Position numbers and translations under genes: made by a program
DNA from: Megaleporinus macrocephalus
Lineage: Eukaryota > Chordata > Actinopteri > Characiformes > Anostomidae
Direction of reading: 5' to 3'
DNA: 64,000 nucleotides
Assembly (NCBI GenBank): GCA_021613375.1
Contig: CM038722.1
Coordinates: forward strand, 22,199,607 to 22,263,606
The notes under the pieces: model-generated
Told to the model about the DNA's origin: nothing
Database searches by the model: none
What the model saw: the letters and a program-made list of their open reading frames with translations, nothing else
Part shown: positions 35,401 to 47,035 of the stretch, piece after piece
How the letters are laid out: each line of letters begins with the position of its first letter
Position numbering within the stretch: the stretch's first letter is position 1

Positions 35401-38400
35401 TGCTCACAGCACTCTAAAATGAGGTAGATTGGTCATCTTTTGAGCTATTAAGGTCTTCTGCAGTATCAGTATTGCAAAAACAAGATCCTGATTAATCAAT
35501 GATCTACTGTTCTAGCAAAACACACAGTTTTCCTCGAGTATTACAAATTGGCAGACCATTCTTTGCCTCACCCTCCCATGTTTTTTCCTGGTCAATCATA
35601 TCGCCTTCCCCCACCCCAGTCCCCACTTTTTGCTGCTCCATGTAGCCAAGTCTGTCAACTGCCAAGTTGGCTGACCGCACCCATGTACAGACTCATAGTG
35701 TGGCATTGTACATGCTTTACTACTTATTTACAACAGTAGTCTTAGTGTACAATGGCCTTGTAGGTCAAGACATGATCTAATGAAACATCTGAATACAATT
35801 TTGAGAACTTTTGGCTAAATATTGGTGGCAACGTAAACTTGATGTGGAAACAAGCCAAATGGGAAACTCTGAAGCCAAAGCAACGTCTTGGACAAAATTA
35901 TCATTAGTGGATATAATGCATGTGTCACAAGTTAGCATGATAGAAGAGTTCAAATTAAGCAAATTTGCAAATGTTTGCCGCATGTGTAAATGCATTACAT
36001 ACATAAAAACAAAAACTAAAAAGTGAAAACATCTGTTAGCCAACAAAAGCATTTTGCAAGCAAGAGCAGAGACTACAGAAAGACTACAGGTGGGGGTGGG
36101 GGGGGGGGGGTAACTTTAAAAGGGCAACATCCTTGTTGGTGCCAAATTTCACCACAGCACCAAAAGTTTACCAAAGTTTTCCCCAGGCGTGTACACACAT
36201 TAGTAACTTGAGCTACAAAAGATAATCCCAATTATTCTGCTCAACATAGAAATGATGAAAACCACAATTATCCATTAATGTATTTGTACTTTTCTGTGTA
36301 GGCAATGCTTTGGGTGAATTTTACACTACAGCTCTGTTCACAAACGACTATATATTTCGCAGTGAATGGCTCTAATTTAGGATCATCTTAAGATCATGAC
36401 GGGCTGATAAACAGCCATCTGCAAAACTGGCTAAACTCCGTCCAGTTCAGAGCCAACAACTCACTTCAGAAATACACTCAATAGAACAGTCAGCTGCTAG
36501 TGATGGTAGAGTGCTCTCTAAAGTAAATCAACTAAAGGGGCTTTGTGTGTTTTCCTGTGTGTGCCCATTTTTCTTAAGGTTGTGTTGCATGTGTGCGCAT
36601 ATGTGTACATAGGGTAGGATTTATGTTAATGGACTCTTTATCCAATAAAGTGTTGCATTAGGAGGGAAGTGAGCAGTTGCTACAGCAACAATCAGTTTTT
36701 CATGCAAATAGAATAAACGCTGAACATTCAAATCGAGAACAAACAGTTAAGGCAGAAAAAAAGAAGACCAAGTCAGCAAGAAGTAAACCAAACAAAGTTC
36801 CCTTATTCTTCCTGGGTTAGAAAATTAATACAAATCGATTCATCCTCCCTGGAAACCAACGACCAAAACACAAGCAATTCCAGTTAAAGGAACAAGGGGA
36901 AATTCTCTGTGGTAACTGACTGTCTGCTACAGATGTGGCAGTAATAGACATTCATATGGAGTATTCCTCAACCAAAGCCTGACTTCATTCCCCATGCATG
37001 TTTGACTCAGACAAGAAAAAGAGTATGAGCCTGTGAGCCATCAAAAAGATACAAAGGAGGCCAATTCACTGCCAAAGCCTGCAGTCAAATACCACGATTG
37101 AAGATTGTGGCCTCAGTGCGAAATCCCCACCAAACCTCTTTTGTTTTGGCAGCTGTCAACCTAAGTGACTTGGTTGAAGCAGCATTAAAAACTACTCTGC
37201 AGATTACTGACTCAGTTCTAGTCAAAACCACATAGTCAGGCATGTACACACAACCCTCTTTTCCTAAACTTGAGTTAAATCCTAAAACACATTTCAGCCT
37301 TTACATTTGGTTTCAATCTTCCCATTAAGTATAGTCTTTCAACATTTCTCTGATTGGCTGATAAAACTCTGGCTAGGGAGTTATAGCTCAGCCCACTGGG
37401 CACAGCAACCGTATGGGAGATTATAAAGATTACAAAGAGATTTAATTCTGGATTATGTGCAAACATTATGAAGCTTGACACCAGCATCTGTCTTAATATG
37501 AGACGCATGTATGAAGCCTGTTTTCATGTAAACAGTTTGACCTCAGTGTAAATTAAGCTTTGTTTTGTTATATCTTGCAAGCAATCAAGTCTAGCAACTT
37601 CGCTTTAGAATATATGAAATACAAACCCTTATTAACATTGGTCTGTTAACTGGCAAGTAAAAATGCTACTTATTATTTTGCAGGTTTGGTCAATTAGTTT
37701 CCGGAACAGCAGGAAGAAGAAGAGAAAGAGAAAAAAAAAAAAAACACCACCATTCATACTCCCAGTGCAAATACTGCTCTCAAATGTCAGGAAAACAAAC
37801 ATTGCTCACCGTTCATGTGGAGGTTTAGATTACACATGAACCAATGTTTTCCCATTTAAATGCGGAAAAAAGAAAACAATCCACACCCACTACTTTTAGC
37901 AGTATGTTCCTGGTAGGCTCACCTGGTTGTCTTGGTAGCAGGAACAGTTCTGGAGGTGGCGGAAGTGTTGGGTCTGGCAGCTGACGCAGTTGCCGGTCTT
38001 GGTGCTGCAGAAAAGACAAGAAGAGAACGGAGATAGGTTAAGAAAGAAAAAAATTGGGGACAGAGTGCAAAAACGTTTTGATAACTTTTAAGTAACTGAT
38101 AACCACCATCACCAACACACGACTTCCATGTCCGCTTTTTGCAACTGAAATAGAATCTTATAGCAGCATTTGAGAAGCAAGGCTGTTTGAAAAGTGAGCA
38201 ATAAAAATGTGTTTCTGGCCCCTTTCATACTCTGTAAGGAAAAGGAGACAGTGGCCAGGGCTGTTTAGGTGGCCTTAATATCAAAGTCATAGAATGTTTG
38301 CTTTCCGGTCTAATATATCTTAAGATCACAAACATTCATCATCATCTATTAACAGAATCAGTGGTTAACATGACCACATCTACCATTAAATTTAGAATGA

Positions 38401-39073
38401 CTACACAACACAAGCCTTTAGTACGATTCCACTTACTAAAATAGGTTTAAAGAGTCCTACCTGTGGTCTTGGGCTTGACTGCAGCACTGTTAGCTGCTGG
38501 GGCTGGCTTTTTGCTCAGTGATGCTGCTGCATTTGCTGCCGCTACTGGTTTGTTGCCGCTGTTCGTGGAGGCCACCGCCGGTCTGGTACTGCCAACAGGC
38601 TTTCGTTCTGCCACCTTCGTCTGGGTGCGCGGTGCTGCAGCAGCAGGGCCTTTTTTGGCTTGGGCAGCTGCTCCAATGGAGGCAGTTTTCTTCGGCTCTG
38701 ATGCTGCAGTTGCAGGTTTCTTGGTTGCACCATTTGCAGCAGTCCTTGAAACTCCATTAGCAACTCGGTTTTGAGCTGAAGCAGGTCGCGAGGCTGCGCT
38801 TGTGGTTGTCTTGGTCACTGCAGTACCTGGCTTGGTCTTCACTGGGGCTTTGGTCTTGTTTGCAGGCTGAGTTGTCTTGCCGTTAGGTTTCTTTTCTGGT
38901 GGGGGCGCTGTTGAGTCTGCCCCTTGTAAATTTTCCACCTCCTCATGCTGTGGAGGTGACAGACTCTGGTCTTCTTGGAGCTGCTCCTCATTGGCAGCTT
39001 CCTCAGCTATTGCCACCGCCTCCAGGGCTTCTGTTGGCTCTGCCGGCACCGTGGCAACGTCATCAGGTTTCAT
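25329..39073 (-). CDS. prr36: PRR36-like low-complexity protein, five coding exons
   Basis: Coding exons, high to low coordinate, are 39073-38461, 38004-37923, 31679-31522, 31347-28726 and 26410-25329. Phases match at all junctions, giving 4557 nt and 1518 residues plus stop. Residues 1-65 are acidic. Residues 66 to about 380 are basic, rich in Ala, Pro, Thr, Ser and Lys, like microtubule-binding low-complexity regions. A run of Asp and Glu lies near 675-735, followed by ESYGNADEDDFVEDYRLDNL. A Gln/Glu/Arg coiled coil spans about 1212-1335. The end holds LDWGKKVDIVQQLINQTLLL and terminates WTVVELETHH. The domain order and C-terminal tail recall PRR36 of the PRR36/BTBD8 (APache) group; human PRR36 and C19orf67 both lie on 19p. 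The name is from memory. An in-frame TAA 48 bases upstream supports the ATG at 39073. Function is unknown; a cytoskeletal or trafficking adaptor is a guess. Confidence 0.6.
28726..31347 (-). CDS. prr36: PRR36-like exon 5, the main 2.6-kb exon
   Basis: The acceptor is TCCATTCTAG and the donor is G|GTAATG. Its 874 codons make up residues 285-1158. It begins basic and Pro/Ala/Lys-rich (VGKPSTTAPARKPVATKTS), becomes acidic and Glu/Val/Pro-rich, and has a six-Asp run near residue 679. ESYGNADEDDFVEDYRLDNL and FADPWVQPLQPEPNLPSSP follow. It closes with WDLEAQHPYYSTICEKTDSS. The smaller open frames on the opposite strand here are compositional shadows. Confidence 0.93.
31522..31679 (-). CDS. prr36: PRR36-like exon 4
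   Basis: The acceptor is TCACTCTAG and the donor is G|GTAGAG. It encodes a basic Ser/Ala/Thr/Arg segment with short repeats (SASARPTVANTK, ASSRTASAPSAARTAS). Both phases fit exons 3 and 5. Confidence 0.9.
33369..34117. mobile_element. hAT-like element with exact 8-bp target duplication
   Basis: ATCTAGAC at 33361-33368 is repeated at 34118-34125. The element starts CAGGGATCACTAATAG and its other end, inverted, starts CAGGAGTATTTAATA. It is 749 bp with no intact frame. It lies in intron 3 of the PRR36-like gene. Confidence 0.8.
35045..35085. repeat. (AAAT)n microsatellite
   Basis: A run of TAAATAAATAAATAAATAAA with one AAAC interruption. Confidence 0.85.
37923..38004 (-). CDS. prr36: PRR36-like exon 3
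   Basis: This short 82-nt exon has acceptor TTTTCTGCAG and donor CAG|GTGAGC. It encodes PRPATASAARPNTSATSRTV, continuing the Ala/Pro/Thr/Arg low-complexity region. Phase agrees on both sides. Confidence 0.88.
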
Positions 39074-39134
39074 CTCCGACGTTGCTTTCTGGATCCAATG
39101 CCGGTTGGGTGGTGGATGGCCAATTTAAGTGTCA
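38461..39134 (-). CDS. prr36: PRR36-like exon 2, carrying the start codon
   Basis: The acceptor is GTTTTTTGTAG and the donor is G|GTAGGA. Sixty-one bases of 5' UTR precede ATG 39073-39071, with an in-frame TAA close upstream. The protein begins MKPDDVATVPAEPTEALEAV. An acidic segment follows, then a Lys/Ala/Thr-rich basic segment ending KPKTT. Confidence 0.9.
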
Positions 39135-40716
39135 CTACAAAAAACGAAACCAAGATGGAAACAAAAATGATCACCCACTGACATTGAAAGGTGAACAAAT
39201 TAGCAAATACAATAAATAAAGGCATTGGGTGGTTAATACATGCATCAATTAGTATTTATCATGTACTGTACCTAAAATGTTTTCACTGTGTGTTTTTATA
39301 TTTGTCTACTTTCTTCTCAGAATTATGCTTTAACCATGTTTTGCCCCTTGGTCTGTGATTAATGTTGTTATTTCTTTATTTTTTGCATCTATATCAAAAC
39401 TACCAAATCATATCATGGAACAAAAGCCATCGATACATATCGTTTCATGAAATTGTGCATCATTACATCACTATATCTGAACTTAAATGTAAGAGCTGGC
39501 AAGAAAACAAAAAGAAAGAAGTGCAAGAGAAAAGGGAAATGGTATTTCCAACATAAAACCACCTCAGGGATCAATCTTCCAGCAAAAACAAGAAAGGAAA
39601 CAGAAACAAAACCCAAAAACGCTGAAGTTAGGACAAACAATTTTAAGGAAAAGCTACGATAATCCCAAAAGCAAAGAGCATGTCTGAATAGCCTTAATAC
39701 AAACTAATTTTAGACCTGTAAACCAGAGGAAAACATGAAGCCAAAATCAAGCCTTACATAGGCCACATTGTTTGTGTATATTTCTAAATATGTTTAGAAA
39801 TATACATTTGACGAAATATGTTTGCAGATTATTTGTAGACAATTTGTTAAAGAATACTTCAAGACTGAAAAAAAAATGCTGAAATAATTAAAACTGACTG
39901 AGGAGAGGAACAACCGCAACTACTTCCACAGCAACATAAACTATGGTGTGTGTGTGCGCAATGCTGTAAATCTGTAAAACCTAAAAGTAAGTAGTGCTGG
40001 GTCTGATTTTGTGGTGTTTTATGGACCAAGCTGAAGATTTTTTTTATGCATCACACAGCCTCAAATCAAAGTTCCAACTTGATGGTAAAGTCTTAAAGGC
40101 AAAATAAATTACATACTACTGAAGAAATGACAACAGAAGTAGGTTTCCACTGTGTTCAAGTATGTTCTCTTGGAATACTCGTTCAACATTGAGGCACAAC
40201 TGACGTCACAAGTAGTTACATATTTCCACCCGAAACATTTCCAAATACCCAACCTACATAGCGCAGCTTTACATCACCAGTAATGCACAATGTTGCAGCA
40301 AAAATAAACTGCAATTCATCCCCCCCCCCAATCATTTAACTCTTCCCAGCTCTCCATTTCTGTTTACCGAGTCCATACGAGTTGGTTAGAAAAATGGGGC
40401 TGCAGAGTTCTGAGTTGGGCCAAACTCAGGGAATAAAAGAATGGTATGCAGAAGGACAGAAGGACCTGCAAAGAAAAGAATGGCAAAGCACCCACTGACC
40501 TTTCTCTTTTTAAAACTTCTTTAGCCACGCTGCCCTCATGGCTTCCCTTTTTCAACAGTTCTACTCTACTCTCTTCTCTTTTCTTCGCTCTTCCTCCCCC
40601 GATCCTCCCTGTGAGATCTGCTCCCTGTCAACAGCCACACAGATGGTTTGGGCAGCACTGCTATTGTGTAGACTCTAAAACTGGCCTGGACTAGAGGGTC
40701 AGAGACAGAACAAAGA

Positions 40717-40738
40717 GTGTGTGTGTGTGTGTGTGTGT
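40717..40738. repeat. (GT)n microsatellite
   Basis: Eleven GT units in PRR36-like intron 1. Confidence 0.9.
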
Positions 40739-41711
40739 CAAAGAAAATGAACGAAGTAGAGAAATTCAATTTCTTCTAGACGACATTACAGAGGGTAGAG
40801 GGAAGAACAGGACGACGCCAGAAGAAAATGAAAGAACATTAACAGAGGTTGGGTGGTGGGAGGGTGGGATGCAGACAGATGATGAAGGGTGAGGTCATCA
40901 TCCAGCACAGCACTGACTTCATGCTGATGCATCTCTATGGTGACAGGCAGAGGAGGAAGGAGACTTTCAAGTAGTTTAACTCAGAAATAGGAGACGCTGT
41001 ATGTATGCGATGTTTCAATATCTATATATGCAGACAGTATTCTTAACTTTATATAACAACTATATCTCTAGTTGTTCTCCTCTGCAGCCTCATGTTCAAT
41101 TTTACTGATTCAATTATACTCTGTGCACCTTTTGTGTAAAACAAATATCATCGTTTGTGTTAGCTGTATCTGACAAAGGCAGCCAACAGTAAAAACATGG
41201 AAGTCTGTCCAAGCAAAAAACTGGGCAAACACTTTGTAGCACAGCAAACAAAACTGAATGTTTTCGTGATGCTTCACGCATGTGGCACACGCCCAACTAT
41301 GCAGTTGCTATGTGCGCAGCTGTGTGGACGGTATACTGATTAATGCAGGAGCAGGATAATGTGGTTGAGGATAAACTAAAGCTGCAAAAACAGCCCTTTT
41401 ACAATTTCCAAGGTTTTCCCCCAAATTTAACATATTTCACATGCATCCACTCACTCTGAAGTTAAGGAATGTTTTAGCCTAGACATCATTCTGAATAAAG
41501 AACAGTTAACAGAAGAGAGCTCATTTGGACACAAAGCTTGAAAATCCCATTAGAAAAAACTGCCAGGTGGATTGTAAGGGATAAGGAGAGGGAGGAAACT
41601 CAATGAATTATAACTACTGTGCAGTTTCCTAAAGTTCTGCTCACATGTCGAGAAGATTAATCAGTTTAATATAAAAATCACTAGAGACCATTCAGAGTGG
41701 TCCCTAGATAT

Positions 41712-42067
41712 TAGGGCTGTGTATTGGCAAGAACTTGGCGATACAATATGTACCGTGATGCAGTGGCCACAATTCAATATATCGTGATATTCTGTGATAC
41801 TGCAAGCAAAGTGATATACTGCGGTTTTTCAAGTCCTACTATTAAAACACACCACTATAAGAACAGGTTAGTCAACAATTACAATAGCATTGCACCCTTG
41901 TGCTGCTTGTTAATGTTGGAGTGGAACTGAAAATGGGTTACAACATTGCCATCTAGTGGTCAGAGGTTTAAACACAACACACTAATTCACTGTCTGCCAG
42001 GAATCTGTGTATCGATACAATATCACAAAACATATCCCAATAATCGATATTTACTTACACAAACCTA
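41712..42067. mobile_element. hAT-like MITE (copy 2)
   Basis: It starts TAGGGCTGTGTATTGGCAAG and ends ACACAAACCTA, and is collinear with copies at 15.2 and 49.7 kb. The 8-bp flanks CTAGATAT and GTAGATGC share TAGAT, a decayed target duplication. Confidence 0.7.
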
Positions 42068-42599
42068 GTAGATGCATACAGACAGACACACAGAACTACA
42101 CATTGAAGTCCCAACTGGGAATTGCTAGAGCTTACTGGATCTCTAAACAAGAGACATTGTGTATTTTGGTTTGGTTTTAGATTAATGTTCTGAAAAGGCA
42201 GTCAGCTTTTTTCAGACTGTGAAAGCAGCTAAAGCACCAAGATAAGGCTGTCAAGTGACCACGCCTTCATCAAAACTTGAGATATCGAAGAAGGAATCCT
42301 AACCAACAGGTTTGATTGGTTTAGACAGAGATGTTACAGCATTTCTCTCAAAAACGCAAACAAATCTCATGTTTCAAGTAACAGCCAGCTTCTTGATTTG
42401 ATGCCACAAGGTAGTCTCCACTCTCTCAGCTTGAAACTTGAGACTCAAGAACAGCCAGAACCAATACAGTCTGTGAACCAGAAGTAGAAAACATCTATAA
42501 TGAAGTTTAAGAATTTTTTTGCCACTTGTGTGCCGAATCTGACTTCAGCATTTAACACATCCGTGCATTGAAACACCAACATATACACACACTAGTGAA

Positions 42600-42781
42600 C
42601 ATACACACTAGGGGGTAGTGAGCACACTTGCCCGAAGCAGTGGGCAGAACTACCTATGGCGCCCAGTTGGGAGTAAGGTGCTCAGGGGCACTTCAGTCGC
42701 GTGCTATTGGTCCAGGGGATAGAACAGGAGACCTTCCAGTCACAAGACCGGCTCCCTAACCTACAGACCACAACTGCCCCC
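42600..42781 (-). mobile_element. tRNA-derived SINE
   Basis: Read on the - strand from 42781: GGGGGCAGTTGTGGTCTGTA, GGTTAGGGAGCCGGTCTTGT and GGAAGGTCTCCTGTTCTATC. TGGTCTGTAGG fits a polymerase III A box and GTTCTATCC a B box. The body (CTGAAGTGCCCCTGAGCACC) is a familiar fish SINE. The source tRNA cannot be named. Confidence 0.65.
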
Positions 42782-43300
42782 TAAATATGAAAATCACATG
42801 CAAGACCACCTATATTATGTATACTGCTAATCAATAATACCAACTTCAAAAGGTCTCTTTAAACATAAATCATAGCATTACTGTCTTATATGACTTAGTT
42901 TAACTGTCGAATTTCCTAAGCAGGATGTTGAATATTAGAGGACGAAGCTTCCTGTAATCCTTTACAGATCTATTGGTTTTTATTAATAAGCAATTCTTAT
43001 TGTTCATCAGTTTTCTTTACTCAAAGGTGTTTGTATAAAACTTCCTAATACTAAAGGTTAGTTTTGGATGTAGTGTATGAGTTAGTTACTTTAAACACGA
43101 CTACATTTGATTCAGCCTATAATGCTTTAATAAAGGAAAGGAAGTGGGTGATTGCTAGTTTAGTAGACTGTAAAAGACACATAACTGTTAAATCATCAGA
43201 AAATAAGCATATTTTAATAGAACATTGTCCACATCCCAATTAACACTGGGACTTTGTTGTTTTTCACTGACACATATAAATCTGTGGACTCATAACAGAG

Positions 43301-43401
43301 TAGGGGTGTGCCATATCGTATCATACACAATAATATCGCCAACATTTAATATAGTGAACGATATTTTATCCTAAAATATCTTTACATATTACCCATCCCT
43401 A
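43301..43401. mobile_element. Short hAT-type MITE candidate
   Basis: It begins TAGGGGTGTGCCATATCG and ends CCCATCCCTA. The internal sequence is rich in ATATCG/CGATAT. No target duplication is evident, so it is weaker than the others. Confidence 0.45.
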
Positions 43402-43580
43402 AATATAAAATCAAGGTACTGCTTTTTTTCCTTCTCTCATTTCCCATTATATATCTACTAGAGACAGATTTTATCTGTCCAGTATTCATTTTACTTCAGT
43501 CCTGGATATATGGAGATATTTGAAGTGCATTATTTAGTATCATGACATTCTGGATCGCTGACTTCTGTTACAATCTCAGT

Positions 43581-43761
43581 TAGGGGTGTGCTATATCATA
43601 TCGTATGCAATAATAAAATTAAATGTTTTATTTTGTTGCAGTAGTGTATTCTTGAAATATTTTTTTTATTCAATGTTTTGTCATGTTGGCAAGTGTATCG
43701 TTATCGCAAAAATACCATGAAATATCGTGATATTATTGTAGGACCATATCGCCCACCCCTA
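43581..43761. mobile_element. hAT-type MITE, 181 bp
   Basis: TAGGGGTGTGCTATATCATA at the left and ATATCGCCCACCCCTA at the right form an imperfect inverted repeat. The flanks do not match convincingly. Confidence 0.55.
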
Positions 43762-44730
43762 TAACCGAGATAAATTTTTGGCCAAACACATAGTTGGAGT
43801 CTGATTTCATAAATGGTTTTCCTTTCTCTCTAGATTCACCACCCACTCTTCTCCTTCTGCTGGCCTGGCTTTCTCCTCAGAGAAGCTTTTGCATAAACAG
43901 AGGATAGTTGAGAAATTCACTTTCTATCATATTCTTCCATCACTTCATCCGTTTAAAAGCAATAGCAGATTTTATCCACTGCTTTGGCAAAATGGTACCA
44001 ATTACATTCGTGGCAATAGAACTATTCGTTTTTGAAATGAAACAGGAGAACGAACATATGAGCCAGAGAGAGAGCCAAAGACAGAGAGAGCGCAACAGAC
44101 AGACGAAAGACACGGGCAGAGAGCGACAGACGGACAAGAGGCAGAGGGAGACTGAGGCAGAGCACTGTAGGATTATAACTCTGACCCGGTTTGACTGAAT
44201 AAAGCAGAGTGTGTTTGAGTTGAGAGCACAACAGCAGAACATTGTGTGTGTGCACTCTCGCTTATAATCACCTTTAACTAGAATACAAACACCTGGTCGG
44301 TGAGCTGAAATCACACATACACACACACACACACCTCATCACTTAGAACCTGAAAACAGCTCTAAAAATATTCCCTCTATTCCTCTGCTGGGCCAAAATC
44401 CAGTCATAAAGCTGTTCAGTCTCCAAGGATACCAGCTCAGACTGCTGTCTAGACCACAGAACACCTTTTCCAGCCTTCTTTCACCCCATACTCCATTTAT
44501 CAGTACTGACTGTTCACTCCTACGACTGCCAACTCACTAATGACCAGCACCTTCACTAGGTGTAAACCTCAACCATTCAGCTCCTTTGAACCTATAGGAA
44601 ACCTAAATTCACCACCATTCAACTTGGGTCCAATTCAGAATGACTAATATAAACAAACAAAACCTGCACTCAATACAGAGTATAAAAAATTGTCTTTATT
44701 TGGTACAAGTAACAATAAACCAAGAAAGGA

Positions 44731-44739
44731 ATAATAATA

Positions 44740-44774
<35 letters not shown>
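44731..44774. repeat. (ATT)n microsatellite
   Basis: A run of ATA/ATT triplets in PRR36-like intron 1. Confidence 0.9.
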
Positions 44775-44775
<1 letters not shown>

Positions 44776-46839
44776 GATTGGAACATTTAAACAATGACAG
44801 TTGAATAACCACCTTAAGAAAATTGCTGCATCATTAATTAAACAATGTTTTCCTGGATTTTTACATTCCTCATCTTCACTGCTACTCTTCTATTTTTCTT
44901 TTCCTCACTCAGCCTCGCTCTTTTCTCTACTGAACATCTGTCTCTGTTTAAGTGGGTCACATTTAATACCCATTAAACTGCACTAGCATGCAGTGTGTGC
45001 TTTAAAATTAATGCAATGAGGATAATTACTGGAGAGAATAGGATGTGGTATGACACATCAGAAATAAAGTATGCAGCAATACATGCACGATTCCAGCCTG
45101 AGACTAAAGTACCACATCAGCACACGTGATCATGCACACAGGCGTTTGCTATAGGTGTAGGTGTACTACAGGGCAATACTCAGTACAATCCTGGGCAAAA
45201 CCACAAGACTGGCTAACAATAATAATAATAACAACAATCATCAACTTGCCAAACATAAATGGTTAACAAAAGCTGCAGTTTAAATCTGATTTGGAATGTT
45301 AATGTTTACATGAGTAAAAAAAGTTCAATACTACTACTAATAATAATAATAAATAAAACAAAACAAAAAACAAAAAACTGCACAGCAGTGTTACATAACT
45401 GAGTCATGTTTCATTCCTAAGTATTTCTTACTTTAGTGGAGGGGAATATCTGATTCAGAGTTTCAGCATGCAGTTTTTTTTTTACATAGCTGGTTAAACA
45501 AACTGAATCCAGACAAATAATCTTTGTTGTTTAAGAGATTCCAGGGGTGCCGAGATCCCTTTTTCCATTCCTGGTGCGCACACAACTGTACTTATACAGT
45601 ATTCTATCAGAGAAGGTTTAGGTGATGCAGATAACCCAGCATTGTATTCATTTTACTGCACTGACAGCCCTCCACAAATACATGTTACATTAGTCTACAT
45701 GAGTCCAAATGAGGTCCCAACTTCTATATTATGTTTTGGCACTGACGGATGTACATGTAAATAAAATATCAGTAGATATTGTATTATATACAACATTGTA
45801 GTTCCCTGCAATTATGATTTTATTTCTTTTGCATCTACATCATATTACAGTGTAAAAACCACAACAAATATCATATTGCGAAATAGGAGTATCACTGCAC
45901 CCCCCATTAAAGGGTGTGACTGAAGGGGTGAGGTTGTGGTGGCTGCATGCTTGAGAAGCCAGCAGCATCTTTAAACATCATCTTTCTACATGCAGCTGGT
46001 AGATATGCATTATGCCCAGTAGCTAGTCAGCTAGTGATCTACTAGATATCTAATGCAACATGTCACCCTACTGAGTCTACTTGTATGACAGAACACTGTG
46101 CTCGTCTTAAGAAAAACAGATCCAACCAAAGCACAGACAAGGACAGCATGCATTCACACAAGCCCCAGTGTTTTTAACAAAAGTATAAAGAAGTGGTAGT
46201 GGCACCGATATGTGGGTAACAGGGGGCATTCCAGTTTGGGGCTTCTAAAGCTACTACAATTTAACTGCAGTTACGATCTGAGTGTCCATGTACTGTATGA
46301 GTGTGTGTGGTGTTCCTGAGCAGCTGCACACTGGCCACATCCTGCATTCCTGACATAAGAGCCAGCACTACAACCCAATCCATCACTCCCCCCGCCCACC
46401 CCCCAACTAAATCCCTCCATTTTAATCGAGGGGAAGGGAGAAACCCACAGCACATGTGTCAGCATCTTACAGTTTTCAGAGAAAGATGACAGAAAAAGAC
46501 ATTTCATTAAAGAGCAACGCTTGTTTTTCAACTAGTTAATATGTTAAAGAAACTTGCCAAGCAAGAGCTGAGTATTTGCAGATGCTGAATCCAATCAGAT
46601 AATTGATTTTTGTATATTATACACATAAGACACATTTACCATGCATTAAACTAGTAAAGCTGCATGTGTTGCAAAAAAAGGCTCATGGTCTAAAACGCAG
46701 GGTTGCTACAGAGTGTCGTCGGAGACGCCTTGTCGGCGCGCTCATACAGCCTCGGTTAAAGGTTCGGTTAATATTACTGCATTAGTCCATTAGGAAGATT
46801 TTCAACTGAAGACAGAGTCTTGCACAGTCTACACAATCT

Positions 46840-47035
46840 CCCAAAGGCTGCTAGCAGGCAGTAACTATGGTAAACGATGTTAAATATTATAAAGGTTATC
46901 CCAAGTGGTTGCTAGAATATTGCTATGACGTTCCAGGTTTTTGGTAGGGCACTGCTTGTTGATGTCTGTGGGATCCCAGGTAGTTGCTAGGTGGCTACAA
47001 AGATATTTTAGTAGGTTGCTAGTAAGGGTGTCTGC
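46840..47035. repeat. GTTGCTAGG-type quasi-tandem repeat
   Basis: GGTTGCTAGAATATTGCTAT, AGTTGCTAGGTGGCTAC and GGTTGCTAGTAAGGGTG are irregularly repeated, a pattern common in fish introns. Confidence 0.6.

Larger units (their letters stand above)
31680..37922 (-). other. PRR36-like intron 3, no further exons seen
   Basis: Apart from the hAT-like element at 33.4-34.1 kb and simple repeats (including a G-run at 36090-36110), I see no exon, RNA gene or promoter. Open frames on either strand are short and lack splice support. Confidence 0.5.
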
